From: Leptidea sinapis | Taxonomy: Eukaryota; Arthropoda; Insecta; Lepidoptera; Pieridae | Assembly: GCF_905404315.1 (NCBI RefSeq) | Contig: NC_066292.1 | Coordinates: forward strand, 1,612,001-1,676,000 | Length of the DNA: 64,000 nt | Reading direction: 5' to 3' | In this document: piece after piece, positions 40,801-54,500 of the stretch | Layout: each line of letters opens with the position of its first letter | Numbering within the stretch: the stretch's first letter is position 1 | Position numbers and translations under genes: made by a program | Notes under the pieces: generated by a model | What the model was told of the DNA's origin: nothing | What the model saw: only the letters and a program-made list of their open reading frames with translations | Database searches by the model: none

Positions 40801-43800
40801 AATTATTACTTAATTACCGGTCGCGCCCCTATCATTTTTGAAGTTATAACTTCTTATGGAAGGGTGAAGCGCTTCGTAACGTAACGCGTTACGGCGCCAG
40901 TCTGTCTGGCTTCTCTTTCTCTCACGCATACGGTAGCAGTAGGCAGGCTCCTCCTCTCTCACTCTAACCAATTTTACATTTATAATTTATATAATTAATA
41001 ATAACAAACATATTTGATATGTTCCTTTCAAATATGTTCCTTTTTCAAACGCGGTTGAACCGTTGACTCTAACTACTGAGCCTATCCTCGCCCGATATCC
41101 GCTTATTATCCGCTTAAGTGATTCCTCTCCATCACTTATCATCAGGTGAACATACGGGTAATTTGTCCTCCTCTTCCATTAAAAAAATGTTTTAATATTA
41201 TTCCCATAAGTATAGGTATAATAATTCCAGAGATAGGCTCCCAGAAATACACACAAATCTTTCTATATAGTATTAAGTTATATCAGTCGGTCTCGATATG
41301 TTAACTGCGGTATGTGACTCACACTCGCATGTGTTTAATAACATGGCCGACACGACAGCCTGTCTGACACGGATCGTCGCCACAAACACGTACATTTGCC
41401 TCTCTCTTATCGCATCTTGCAATGCAACTCCTTCACTCTGATAACTGGTTTCAATTGTTGCACTGTTTTGGAATAAACATATCAAGTGTGAGTCGTACAT
41501 GGCAAAATATAGTCCTGACCAAATTTATACCTTTAACCTTTAATTCATTTCAATGATGACAGTTTGAAATTTCGCTTAAGTTGAGCTAATACAACATGGT
41601 TGGTGAGACAATTAATACTCAAGGACGTAATATATTGCGAGTTCTGTTCTGTCTAGTAAAGAAAACGTAACATTACAATACTTAGAGCGCATGCTCACCG
41701 TTTGGATGTTAAAAAGCGGGAAGGCGGATAGAAGCACCTGACGGCGCTTCCGCTGACCTACCAAATTTCATTATATAATTAAAATGAGAATATTCTCCTT
41801 TAATATCATTAGATCAACAGTCATTTGTCATGGTGCGTAGAGAAGAACACTGGAATAATATTATTGACAGAAAGTTCGTTATGGTAAGTTCTTTCGAAAG
41901 GGAGTTAGTTCACCAGTAAAGAAACCTATGATTCAAATACTTTAGTCGCTATCATCATCTCTCTCTGTATTAGATAAAAGAAAAAGTAATGTCTTATCTA
42001 TATAATACTTTCAGGGCATTTTTGATTTATGTACAAGGCGAACACAATTTTAACAAAATTCAAACAATATGAATTATGAATCTTCTACAAAGATTTGTAT
42101 TCAAAATGTAATCGTAACTTTTTAAGCTGTGGGCATTGTCCCAATAGTTAAGTTAATGAAATATTTGTCGAAAAACCTATAGAAACTTACTCATCGATCA
42201 ATCATTATATTATGATTATTAAGTAATTGTTGAATAATTACAACCGCCTGTCTTGTTAAATTCATAGATAATTTGAAAATAACATCCCGTTATTGTAAGC
42301 CTTAATAAACATAAGGCAAATAAGCCTCCATTTTTGATTTGACCCTTTTTGGGCAAGCATCGCTAATACCTAATGCCTCACCAACGCGAACGGTCCACTT
42401 CAAACATACAACATCCTGTTTACACACTCGACAACACCGCCGTGTTTATCGAGCAATCTCCAACTCGTATAAAGCGATTCATCATACCGAGTGCGGACTC
42501 CAGCCCTTTTTCGAGTCTCCTCGTTACGACTAAGACGAGAATCATTAGGAATTAAATTTCCCCTTTCATTAGTCCCTCAACCCTCGTATAATTCCGGACG
42601 CAATAACAATATAAATCCCCCGTCGCGCCGAGCAGGGGATTAAGGCTTGTCCCGACCCTAATTTAGGGCTGCCCTCGCCGGGATTAACGAAGTGCTGCTA
42701 GGGTTGTCGCTGCACATAAACTTGTTACGTGCTTAACGTTTCAGCCGGGTTCCGCAGAAAGGGACGCTTCATTTCAAATAATCGCGCTCTGTTTGTGACA
42801 CTGATGGTCGTTTGGCGTCTAGCGATCAGTTAAGCCCTTGGCCTGTGTTGTTCAAAATAATGATCCTTTCATCTTTGTTGCAAAGAGTGGGCTGTTTTAC
42901 ATTTTATTTGAAGGATAGGGAAGTGAGAACACTTTTTGTTGTTCATGGTTTTGTAAGGAATATTGTAGTACACAAATTTAAGGCTATTAAAAGCATTTAA
43001 ATAGTGACTGTATTGAATCAGTTAGGATTATTAATGTTATTGGAATATTGAGTTGTTTTAATCACAAAAATGTAATTGTATATTTTTTATGTGGGACTTT
43101 ACAAAAAAAAAGCTATTTAGGTACAAGAAGTGATAGCTCGTTAGTGAAAAATGAATTGCTTTTTGCAGTCGTTATTAAATTCAGTTATGGTTGTAAAATT
43201 GCTTCTGTTTCACGTGAAATCGGCCATTCACCTTGACTAATTAATATTTCTTCGTGACGTGGAATTACCTCCCGACTGTAACGAATTGTTTATCCCTGGT
43301 ATTAAGTTAAATGAGCCACATATTGCACCCTCTGAGGGGAATGATACTCCCTCTACAATAATAATAACGCTTATTTGAAATCCCCAACGTTAATTATAGT
43401 TTAGATCGGACTTTGATTCCAAAACTAGGTCAACCTATAGGTATTTAGGGGAAAACCTTATCAAATTACTACAAAGCTTACATATTATGACTTCTAAGGT
43501 GTTAAAGCTTAATAAATATATAGTAATAAATGTTATATATATATTTTAGGTACCAGCGAATTGGCCACCTACCTTAAAAGTATGTTTCCGCTAGATGAAC
43601 GGTATATTTATTTTACACATAGGTACACACAACAGAATTACAGCAAATACATAATATACAAGAAAACTATCAGCTAAATATAAGATAGGCTGCAATTCCA
43701 AGAGGGTGTGTATACAGAGTGTTAAGCAGAAATAAATAACTATTAAGATGCAATAATAATAGCGATCTTAAAACTATCTCTTGTAGATAATGTAATATTA

Positions 43801-46800
43801 TATAAGAAAAAAATATATATTTGGACAAATAGACGTGAATAGCTATGGTAAGGACATATTAAGTTTTTTTTTAATAATTTAATGATGAACTATAGACAGA
43901 TTAAAGATGAACTATAGACAGATTTTCGTACAGCAGGGATAGATGAGAAGCTTTTGATAGATACAGGATAATAAAAAACTAAAAATATGTATGTCTTATT
44001 TAGTAATATATATAACACGTCAGGTATAATCTCAGGAAGCTTCAAGAAGTTGTACGCGGTTTATTAATATTCCACGGTCGCCAATTACTCGCGGCAGCCG
44101 GCCAGTGCTCCAGCACTGCGACAAAACTCAATTGTACACGTAATTTATTTAAGTAATTCCGACGAACTCTCGTTCAGTTTCCCGGAGCGTATTAAAATTT
44201 GCCCCGAGACCGCAAAGTAGACGCTAACACAAAATTAAAGTCGTTGACACTTAAGGGCCCCGTAGTTCCGGGGGTGTTCCGTGAAATTTCATTCGGTATT
44301 CCGAAATGGCGGATGAGTTTCGCAAGTCAACTCAATTATCGTTTTAATTAAGGCGCAGCAATGCCACGTGACATTTGTTTGCGTGCGTGGAAGCTATCGC
44401 CGCCCTGCCTCCTCCCGTCTCCCCTCCCCTCCTCCCCCTCAACCGTCGCCCGTCTGTTAATCGTGCTAATTACTCCTGTAATTGAGCAAAGGGTTCTACG
44501 AGATTGCTTATCGACTGTTGCCTTTGAATTTTTGCTTGAAATAACTAAGCTGTTAACACACGGTAGGGTTAATTTGTTTTGTTCGGATTTGTCGCACCAC
44601 GCCGCGGCCTTTTATGAATTGTTCGTAGTGTTTGAATTAACAATTAACTTTGGACAATTTTTATTGTAGATCAAACAAATACAAAAAGTTAAGTCAGTAG
44701 TCGATAGAAACTACCTTCTTCGTTTCTGAACTACCGGTTCTGTCGTGTATCTTATTCTTAAGCACACATCACTTTGTTATTTATCTGTTATTGTTATTTG
44801 ATTGAAGTTAATTTATCTATAATGTACTTTCGACAAAATTGAATCGTGAACCACCTTAATGTCATATTTACATTATACATACATTATAACATACAGTCAT
44901 AATAAACAGGTAAGTAGGTCTTAATTCGCTTGAATCTACATTAATTTCTAATTAGTGTTATCGTTTTATTAGACACTATCAATCCACCAATTGCCATACA
45001 ACTTTTCGCGCAACTGTTTTTATGATTTTAAATGTATTATCAGCAAGGGGGGGGGGGATGAATCAATTTTGGTACCTATAATGGTACCTATTATACATAT
45101 ACAGTAGGTACAACGATAGTTGAAATCTTGATCAGTTGCAATTAAATAGTTATGTAAGTGGGTATACATAAGTTCGGATTTATTTGCATATTTACTTTGA
45201 ATATCCAATATATGCCATCATAATCCTAATCGACAATTATTGCAATGGGTTCCGAAGGGGCAACGACCTATCGTTCATAAATCTAAGCACCGTAAAGCAC
45301 GGATTACACTTTGTGACTTTCCCCAGTGATCGAACGTTAAGAAAACTTCGTTTGCTGCCAGTTCTAGATTACCTCACAAGCGTAATAAGCAATTGTTTAG
45401 GGCATCACGACTCGGGGGACGCCGTAAAACAGTATTAAAAACACGAAGACAAATTGATGAGGTTTTTACCTTAGATCGTTTATACATCTAGATAGACTAT
45501 TCTTGTGAAAACTTCGTAAAAAATAGAGTTTCGAATTTATTTTGAGTGTAAGTCGTAGCTTGTCACACACACGCAATATTCCTGGCCTGCTTTTATCGGT
45601 TATCTAACAGCAAGAGACTCTATCTAGATGTATAAATTATTTAAACTTTTTAATGTAATACCTAGGCATTTATTTCCCGTAACTGTATCGTCTTTGGTGC
45701 ATATTTTATGAGGCATATAACAATTTATCTCGTAATAAATACGTTAAAAAATTATATGATCGCCCTGGGGTTGTTTTGTATTAGATTTAGAGCATCGAAT
45801 AGTTTTAAATCTACACGTCAATAACCAGTACACGATCATCAATTTGTTAAGCTTCTAGGAATAAATTACGAATTACATAATGACTAATATTCGTACAAAA
45901 ATTGGGCAGAATAACGCCCTAACTCTCAACGGTTGCAGCGGATGTGTGTCTACTGTCTATGCCAGGGAGACATCGCCTTTTATAGACATCTTCACCCTGT
46001 CCACCTGTCACTGTCAACAAATATTTTTTTTTTCTATTCTATGCTGAGTTACTCGGTGCATTATATAAATAGTTGTTAAAAAAAATACGCTTTTTATAAA
46101 AAGCCGAAAACCTGCTTTATAGACGATAGATGAAAATTATATAAAATTACAATAATCCTATTTTGTAAATAGAAAAATGGAATAAATTTATCAAATTAAT
46201 ATATTGACATCGGTCCTCGATAAATCTACGAAGTTTGAATGAAATCTGGTCGTTTTAAGTGGGTCAAAATCGCACCCAAATGAGTCGGTTACAAACAAAC
46301 AAACATACATGTATACAGGTGAAGCTAATAAAAACCATGTAAAAATATTACAAAACGTAACCATAACAATGTATAGAATATGTAAATAAAAACTCGATTG
46401 ATGTAAAGTTGGAAAAACAAACAGAACCGTACCATAGTTTAGTGTCGCGTGATGAAAGCAATTTATGAAACGGAATAATGTAGCAACATCAAAGAGGACA
46501 GTTCGATATGCAACACACAGTCGTCGAAACAAGTATCAAAGCAGCAATTTAGTTATTTGAGGTCGACGATATCGCGAACAGTAAACGGAATCCACCACTC
46601 TTCTATAAAGTTTACGAGTCACGTAAAAACGCGCTCGATATGCCAACGTGCTACCATCAATTCATGCTAATGTATTCCTTATTGGAGTTTAATGCGTAGG
46701 TATATACAGAAATTCCGCTTATTTATGTAGCGAATGAACCGCTGTTATTAATTTACAAAGTTGCGATGCGCTAAGCTTAGATCATTTCCACGACAAGATG

Positions 46801-49800
46801 TTAATGGGTTTGCTTTTGTTTAATACAAATAAGGGACGAGACGTACAGGACGCTGATGATACGCCATGTCCATTACAATGCAGTGCCGCTCAGGATTCTT
46901 GAAAAGCCTCAAAAATTCTGAGCGGCACTACAATTGCGCTCGTTACCTTGAGACATAAGATGTTAACTCTCATTTGCCCAGCAATTTCACTAGCTACGGC
47001 GTCTTTCAGACCGAAACACAATAATGTTTACACATTACTGTTTCACGGCAGAAATAGGCGTTGTGGTACCCATAATCTAGCAGGCATCCTTTGCAATAAG
47101 CCTCCCACTGGTGATGCTAAAGTGACATTTTATAAAGATTTTACCATAAGATTTACAGTTGTAACTAACCATTACATAGAAATATGTCAATGTTATAGAA
47201 CTTAATGAATTATGTTTAAATAGTGTATTACAGCGGCATTAAAAGCGTTACAAAATGTCACACAGAATGCCGTTACGTTTAGAGGTCTACAAAGAGAGCG
47301 AGCCATCAATTGATTTTTCACATAAAATAAGATTTCCGTCGTTGCTTTATGAGCATGGCATCTCCTTTTGGTTATAAACTCTAAGTCCCCGAGGTTACAC
47401 AGTACACAATCGCCGGCTTTTAATATTTGAAATGCTTTATGGGTCGTGTTTCCGATTAACGCGGGCGCTCGCTTCCAAATGATTACACATCCTTTCATTA
47501 CTTTTTGAAGCGAAGCAGAAACTGATTTTATTGAAAGCTCTATTATCTATGAACGATTATTATGACGTGGGGATCACAGGCTCTATAATATACAACTGCA
47601 GACTTGTAAGTTAGTTGATATAGATCGTTATATTTTGGGGTTGTGCTTAAAGATCGCGTGTAAATCACGTAACTCTTCGAAACTATTATACCTTAAATAT
47701 AGTCAGAACTCAATCCGTACATTTCCGAGCGGCAGGCGGTCTATTTATCTATTTCCCCCGTTTCCGTCCCCGGTCGTCCGGTTAACCGCCCCCCTTCCGG
47801 TTAACCGGGCGGTGCGGCTAAACGGCTCGTCGCGTGACCGCAGACAATAAGCTCGGGTGGCGTTAACAGCGCGCCTCTGTGTTGCCACTTTATATGTTAC
47901 GTGGGGAGGCTCGCTCGACCCCCGCTCCCCTGCTCCCCCGCTCCCCGCGCCCCGCCGCGACATGTGCGCGACCTCCCGATAAGTCCTGTTGTCCGATCAT
48001 GTAGCCTCTTACTTGTTTAGCAGCCCCCTCTTGCCCATCTCAATTGCCCTTTTCTTGAGGTTGAACTAATGGGATAAAGTACGGATTACCTCAGTCCGCT
48101 CTCTAAAAAGGAAAATCTTTTCAAATAAACCGATTTGTTAGGTTTTATGTTTCGTGAGTCGACAAATTCTCGATAATACCGGTTGATATGTATAAATGTA
48201 TTTCGATATGTTGAATGCGTACCTGCTCTATCTGGCATTACGCTTGACTAATTCAAAGTGCAGACCGCAAATTCAATTCATTAATGTGTAACCGCAAATG
48301 GCCTACTCACACGAACGCTTCGGTCGAGCAACATAAAATCCAACCATTCGAATCCGACACGTTACGTTCGAGCCCGGCCTCTCGAAATAGCTCTTGAAAT
48401 TCGACACCTCTCGATATTGTGAACCGAGCGCTCGTAAAATTAGGGCTTCGGACACACACAGCCAACTCCCAACTTGTAACCGCTGTGTAGACGCCGCTTA
48501 TCTTTATCTGGCGTCTTTTATGTCAATAGCAAATCTTTATGGACACATCTAAAACATTAAAGTATCGAATATCAACCAGTATGGAGGGCACTCCAATTTA
48601 TCGTATAACAACTTCACCAACTTGTTTTATAACTCTTATCTGATCTTATCGTTTCGTCATAAAACTGCTTGTAGTGTAAAAGTTTGAAAATATATCTAAC
48701 CATTAACAGCGTGTTCAGTCTGTTTTCAATAGTAAGGCCGAGTTGGACTTCGCAGGCGATAAATTGACGTGAATCAGGACGTAAACTGTTATTGTGAGTG
48801 GGGGGAACTAGCCGGGTGGTTGTAAGTTACTGCGAAAGCTCGCGGCGACAGGTCAGTGGCGTGCCGAGCAAATTAACAGCCGTTTGCCACATAGCCCATA
48901 ACTTAGTGCCTCGTAAAATTAGACCCGGACTCCCGAACTCCTCCAGAAGCGAGCGAACCGTACTCTCCCTAGAGGACGCCGGATTAACCCGGCCCATTTC
49001 TCATTCGAGATCCGTTACGACATAACCAATTTGGTTAGGACAGCTCCGAGGAGCGATGCAATTACAAGCACCGTTACACGAGACATGATAACGCAACTGT
49101 TTGATAGTTCACCCCCCAAATGAAACCTCTTTTAATATTTGCCATGTATAATATACATTTCTCGCGCATACGGTATCATGTTGTTCAGATAGCATCTGGC
49201 TGTATAAATCGCAGAGAGCACTCGACTGAATATTGATAAATCCGCGCGGAATATGATGCATATTTATGTCATCCAAACTTACTGCTCACTATATTATGTA
49301 GCCAGTGTCGGCAAGCGGCACGGTGCGGCGTCGCTACACCCAAGTGCACTTCTCATACATTTTGTACGAGTTATGTCAATGGTATGGAAACTGTTGACAT
49401 CTACTATGAATAACCGCACTGGCTTTAACTCGCGTACTGTTTTGATTATGATTTAGAAGCGTCTAGATACAACCTATGAAGAGAGACCAGGTTTATTACT
49501 TTAGTGTGCGTGACAAGTTCACTCGCGATTTGTATGTCACTCTGTGTTAGTGTGGGTGGGTCCATTGCCCAAAATAGAGGTTACAACTTCAATATTTTTT
49601 CGACGTTTTCACAGCTGTCAGTGTCTATCTAGACGTATAAATGATCTAAGGTTTGACGTTACTAAACGTCGATTCTCGCAAGCTCTACTCACTCTTGACT
49701 TCTAATATATAACATTCTGGTGTCCCGGCGTTTGTTACCAAACTCCTCCGAAACGGTTGAACCGGCTTGTATGAATTTTTGTGTGCACATCGGGTAGGTC

Positions 49801-51479
49801 TGAGAATCGGCCAACATATATTTTTAATACCCCTAAATGATAATATACAACCCTTAAATAACTTTTTTGCCAACTTTTTTTTTTATTATGTTTCAGCACT
49901 GAGAAATACATACAACTTAAAATTTTCGCCCTACTACGATCTACAACTATTTTTGTATCGCGATTTTTATATTATTCTGTTCCATCCACAAATCCGCTAT
50001 AGGGTTGCAAGATGGCAATCGAATACAACAATTGTAGTACGATATATTTGGTATGTCTGAGAATCGGTTGTATCTATTTTTAATACCCCAATTTTTTTTA
50101 TTTCTTTATATGGTAATACAACGTTACTGGGTCAGCTAGTGTTTTTATAGTAATTATAGACGATTATGTTAGTGCTAACACGGCAACGTTATGCTCCCCA
50201 GTATACCGTCTGGTGGCGCCGGTGGGAGGGTTTGGTCTGTAGGGGGCGAGCAAGCAATGACCGCTCTCAGAGCTAATCATGCGGTCAGTTTGTTCTGCCT
50301 CAGCGTGTTTTGATATTGATATTTACCAGCGATCGGCTCGGTGACTACAGATTTATTTGCGAACAATATTCAATTGATTGCTATATCTACGCAACTACGT
50401 AAATGTTTAATCATGTTTGCGAAACTTTATAATTTGAGTACAATTCTATAACCCCAATATAAGTCTCATTATATAATTAAACTTTTCTACCAATGGAATT
50501 ATAGTTACGAATATCCATTTGCAATAAATAGTCTTCACATAATTTCTAGGCTTCTTATTTTTATGAAAATAAGGGACGAGACGAGCAGGACGTTCAGCTG
50601 ATGGAAATTGATACGCCAGTACATTACAGTGCCACTCAGGATTCTTGAAAAACTCAAAAATTGTGAGCGGCACTATAATTGCGCTCGTCACCTTGAGACA
50701 TAAGATGTTTAGTCTCATTTGCCCAGTAATTTCACTAGCTACGGCGCCCTTCAGACCGAAACACAGTAATGTTTACACATTACTGCTTCACGGTAGAGAT
50801 AGGCGCCGTTGTGGTACCCATAAACTAGCCCGAATCCTGTGCAAAGGAGCCTCCCACTAGTACTTCTTCAAGCATCATCAACTCTTTCTTACAATCTCTC
50901 TTATTTTTATAATCTTGTCTTACACAGCCCTCAATCTAATTGTTGTATGTTAGGTTATATCTTTCTAACACTTTCATCCATTTTAAATATTTCAATGTTC
51001 AATGTCATTCCGATATTGAATGAGATGATAATTTCTTTAACAGTTTGTTTTAAATCCTTATTTTTAGAGACTTTACAAGGAAAATTCTATTTAAGTACAT
51101 AAATAAAGATCTATGTTTGCTAACATTGTATTGACAGAAATGCAAAAGATGAAAGGTATTATCACATACTGTATTTAAGTAGCAAAATTTAAAGGCTACT
51201 TGGTAATTCCGTATCGATCAGGCAGTTGCTATGCAGATTAGTTCTGTATTTATAATGACTGTTCTCCTTGTTGCAGAGAAATTCAATATCCCCAGGTGAG
51301 AGGGAGAAATACAGAACGCGAAGTCCAGCGGAGCCAGACCATAAGAAACTTAAAAAAGAAGAAAAGGACATGGGCCATGTAAGTTGACACTTTATTAAAA
51401 ATTTTATCAATCTGTATTTTCACCATCAAGTAAAAAGTTGCGGTTTCATGAGCGTGTTATTAACACAAAAAAAAATAGG

Positions 51480-51523
<44 letters not shown>

Positions 51524-54500
51524 CCTATTTTTTATATATATATATATATGTTTTAAAGGGTCCGAAATTCTGATTGACCTAATTTCTGCATCTGAATTCC
51601 ACCATTGTACTTCATGTCACAAATTAAATACCACCATAAACATTTTGATGGATGAAAATGTTTTGTGCGTCACCACAGTGTGATTTTCTTTTTTTTTCAT
51701 GATAATAAGGGACGGGACGAGGTTATTCAACTTGAAAATAGTGGTAAGCTCCTTTGCACAGGATGCCGGCTAGATTATGGGTACTACAACGGTGCCTATT
51801 TCAGCCGTGAAGCAGTAATGTGTAAACATTATGGTCTTTCGGTCTGAAGGGCCGTAGCTAGTGAAATTACTGTGCAAATGAGCTTTATCATTTTACTCTT
51901 CAAGGTGACGAGCGCAATTGTAGTGCCGCGAAGAATTTTTGGGGTTTTTCAAGAACCCTGAATGGCATTGCATTGTAATGGGCAGGGCGTATCAATTACC
52001 ATCAACTAAACGTCCTGCTCGTCTTGTCCCTTATTTTTATAAAAAAACCTAACGAATGTGTCGTTAAAGTCAAGTTTACAACTTCTTTACGATAACTAAA
52101 CAGCACATTGAACACAATTCCAGGAATTAGTAGTGGACGACGCTAGCGAGGAACCTACGTCACCACACAACGGCGCTCCATCACCTAGAGAAAACGGCCT
52201 GGATAAACTACAACCAAAAAAGGAACATCCGCCTCATAGCCCCAGGTTCTTATAATAATTTAGTTTATTTAATTTAAATTTAATTATACATTTATCTTAC
52301 ACAGGCTGCGTTATTAAACGCGAAGTAAATTTATTCCAAATTTAAAACTTTTTGTCTTTATCTCACCTTTGTCACTTTAGAATTACATGACAGGGAGAAG
52401 TAATTTTTAACTTGGAGTAACTTTACATTGCGTTTATTAATAAGACAGTATGGGTCGTGCACCGGCCATGCGCAATCCAAATATTGTGCCGGTGGCATTG
52501 CAACTTACCAGAGATATTTTATGCGGCTTTCGCCCCTAAAAACCCCATTGTTTCTATCCAAATTGTTAAAAATAACTATTTTATTTGCAAAATATGCAAG
52601 AATTACTCATTTAACAACTAAACATTCCAATCCACAAGAAAAACAATATTGTCAGGGTTGTACCGATAGCATATACAGTCGCGAGCAAAAGTTTGGAATC
52701 ACTTACATCGTTAGTCCTTCACTTAATCTGGGATACTTCTTAAATATTAGATTGATTTTAATAAATTCGGTATCAATTTAAAGTTAAGAGTTTGACAAAG
52801 GTCCTTTTAAAGAAAAGGATGTCATTTTTATGATAAGTAATTAAAAAATTATTAGTAAGCAAGGTAGCGCGGAACCAATTTCAAGTAAGTGATTCCAAAC
52901 TTTTGCTCGCGACTGTATATACCGCTTCTTAATTGTATGCCCTAACTTGTGGCTAGGTTTGGTTACAGTTAGGGCTGGGGTACAAAACCTCCCTTGCACA
53001 ATATCGTCATAGTTTTAATTCAGAATTAGAAGCATTTTAAAATTTATTACAAACGTAATACAATTCTCTTTACAAAAGTATGTCATACTAAATAGTATTG
53101 GTGTAAAATTAATAAATTTTTGTACACTATTTATCTATATTGAATGATTAGCATGGCTCCAACTGTAAAAGTTAGCGGTATTTTGGTGATATTTTTTCGC
53201 ACTGTCTTTAAAAAATATAAATGTATAGAAAAAATTAATTTTCGTCTCATATTCTGTAGGTATATAATTATTTTTTGGGAAAATGTGAGCTTTATATAAA
53301 CCGTCAAGAAATGGTTTCAATTGTGCGCTATTTTGGCGATTTCTTGGGATACCTTAACAATTAAACACTATCTATCTGATACAAAATAAAAAACAATATT
53401 GTCAGGGTTGTACAGATAGCATAATATATATACCGATTCATAATTGTATGCCCTAAGGTTTTGTTTTTACTGTTAAGGACTTTTATCGTTAATTCCGTCC
53501 TTCAACTCGTCTTATAGTGAATTAAAGAGGCTTATCCAATGGGCTTGCAAATTGAAATAGAGATGCTGCAACAATTTTTTAAGTTATATTTCTTTAGGCG
53601 CGTTATGAAAAAATGATGAGAATGAAATTTTAAGATGCGCACGCACACTGTAACACAAAAGTAACAGAGTGAGGTTAGTTCCTATCGAATTTTCTGACGT
53701 TTGCGTCATTCTTTATTATTTTTTTTTGGTTTCTTCGTCCTCTATTAGGACAGACAAAGGGTTCAAGCCCATACAGCCGTATTTATTATTTAATAATTGA
53801 TTGTCAAAGCCATCTTTGCAAGATTTTTACAAAATTGTTCTTTCTGAAAACGTAGAATAGCACGAGGGATATATTATTTTAATGATTTTTGCTTCGTTAG
53901 GCCAAAGAAGTATAACTTCTTGCGTGCATACATAAGTACACACACTATTTTATTTAATTTTCTGTTAATTATTCAATGTGTTGTAATCATCCAGTGTATC
54001 TTTGAATTGCATGTTCGTTGTCTCACAATTCACACAAAGCAAGAACATAAAATAAACTAGAATATTAAATGATATATCAAATATCATAATAACAGGAGAA
54101 GTTGACTATATATCAATTTGTGGGGAGTCGCGGCGTACAAGGGGTGTTTCAGGGGTGTTTCGGGGATCAAGTTATCGTGCACGACTAAACATGAAATGTG
54201 TTCTTTAACCTTCGTCAGTACTGCTAGTTGAGTTGAGACACACGCAATGCGATACCTCAGGCAATAACATTCGGCTGATAAAAAATTATGGACTGTTTTC
54301 GTGACAAGGCTGACTGAGCTTTTCTATGACCCTGTTTTAACTTTGATTAAATCTAAACATTTATTTTTGTTTGATACCATCACGGCATTCCCCCATTCAA
54401 ATACATAATTTAATCGACGACCACTATGGCCCAGTGGTTAGTGCCCCTGCATACTGAGTTAGAGGTCCCGGGCTCCAATCCCGGTAGGTGCAATCATTTA

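Larger units (their letters stand above)
28940..51276 (+). other. gro: gro intron c-d (22,337 nt)
   Basis: This is the largest intron. It has an inverted-repeat-bearing LINE/SINE tail (29866-30105), four copies of a tail with CGCTTCGGAAACAAATGGCG (32860-38020), nested MITEs and a Helitron (33350-34139), tRNA-derived palindromic retroposons (34543-34801, 39818-40073), an RTE tail (35473-35646), Helitrons (38370-38680; ends at 39175 and 50139), dispersed repeats (46829-47115, 50570-50861), and MITEs (36165-36470, 45471-45644, 49453-49649). Richer, apparently unique patches occur around 30290-31560, 39360-39600, 42330-42740, 44040-44460, 47735-49030 and 50150-50330. No coding exon is supported inside it. 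Confidence 0.85.
51379..52123 (+). repeat. gro: gro intron d-e (745 nt), mostly repeats
   Basis: This small intron is built almost wholly of repeats: a perfect 64-bp palindrome with a (TA)21 core (51470-51533), a second TA run (51533-51549), and a minus-oriented dispersed repeat (51742-52040) headed by a plus-oriented stub of the same family (51701-51720). I searched by eye for a short exon encoding an SDGEKSD-like CK2 segment and found none. Confidence 0.8.

Noticed and set aside
44361..44669. 102-codon ORF after a CACGTG
   Set aside because: Starts in a C-rich run, no recognisable family, no splice link to gro.
46191..46532. 113-codon - strand ORF rich in Phe/Leu
   Set aside because: Composition is that of AT-rich intron; no motif, no homologue recognised.
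54417..54490. tRNA gene at GGCCCAGTGGTTAG
   Set aside because: It is fused to a repeated body found also at 8717 and 23482, and arms do not pair as a tRNA; read as a SINE head.
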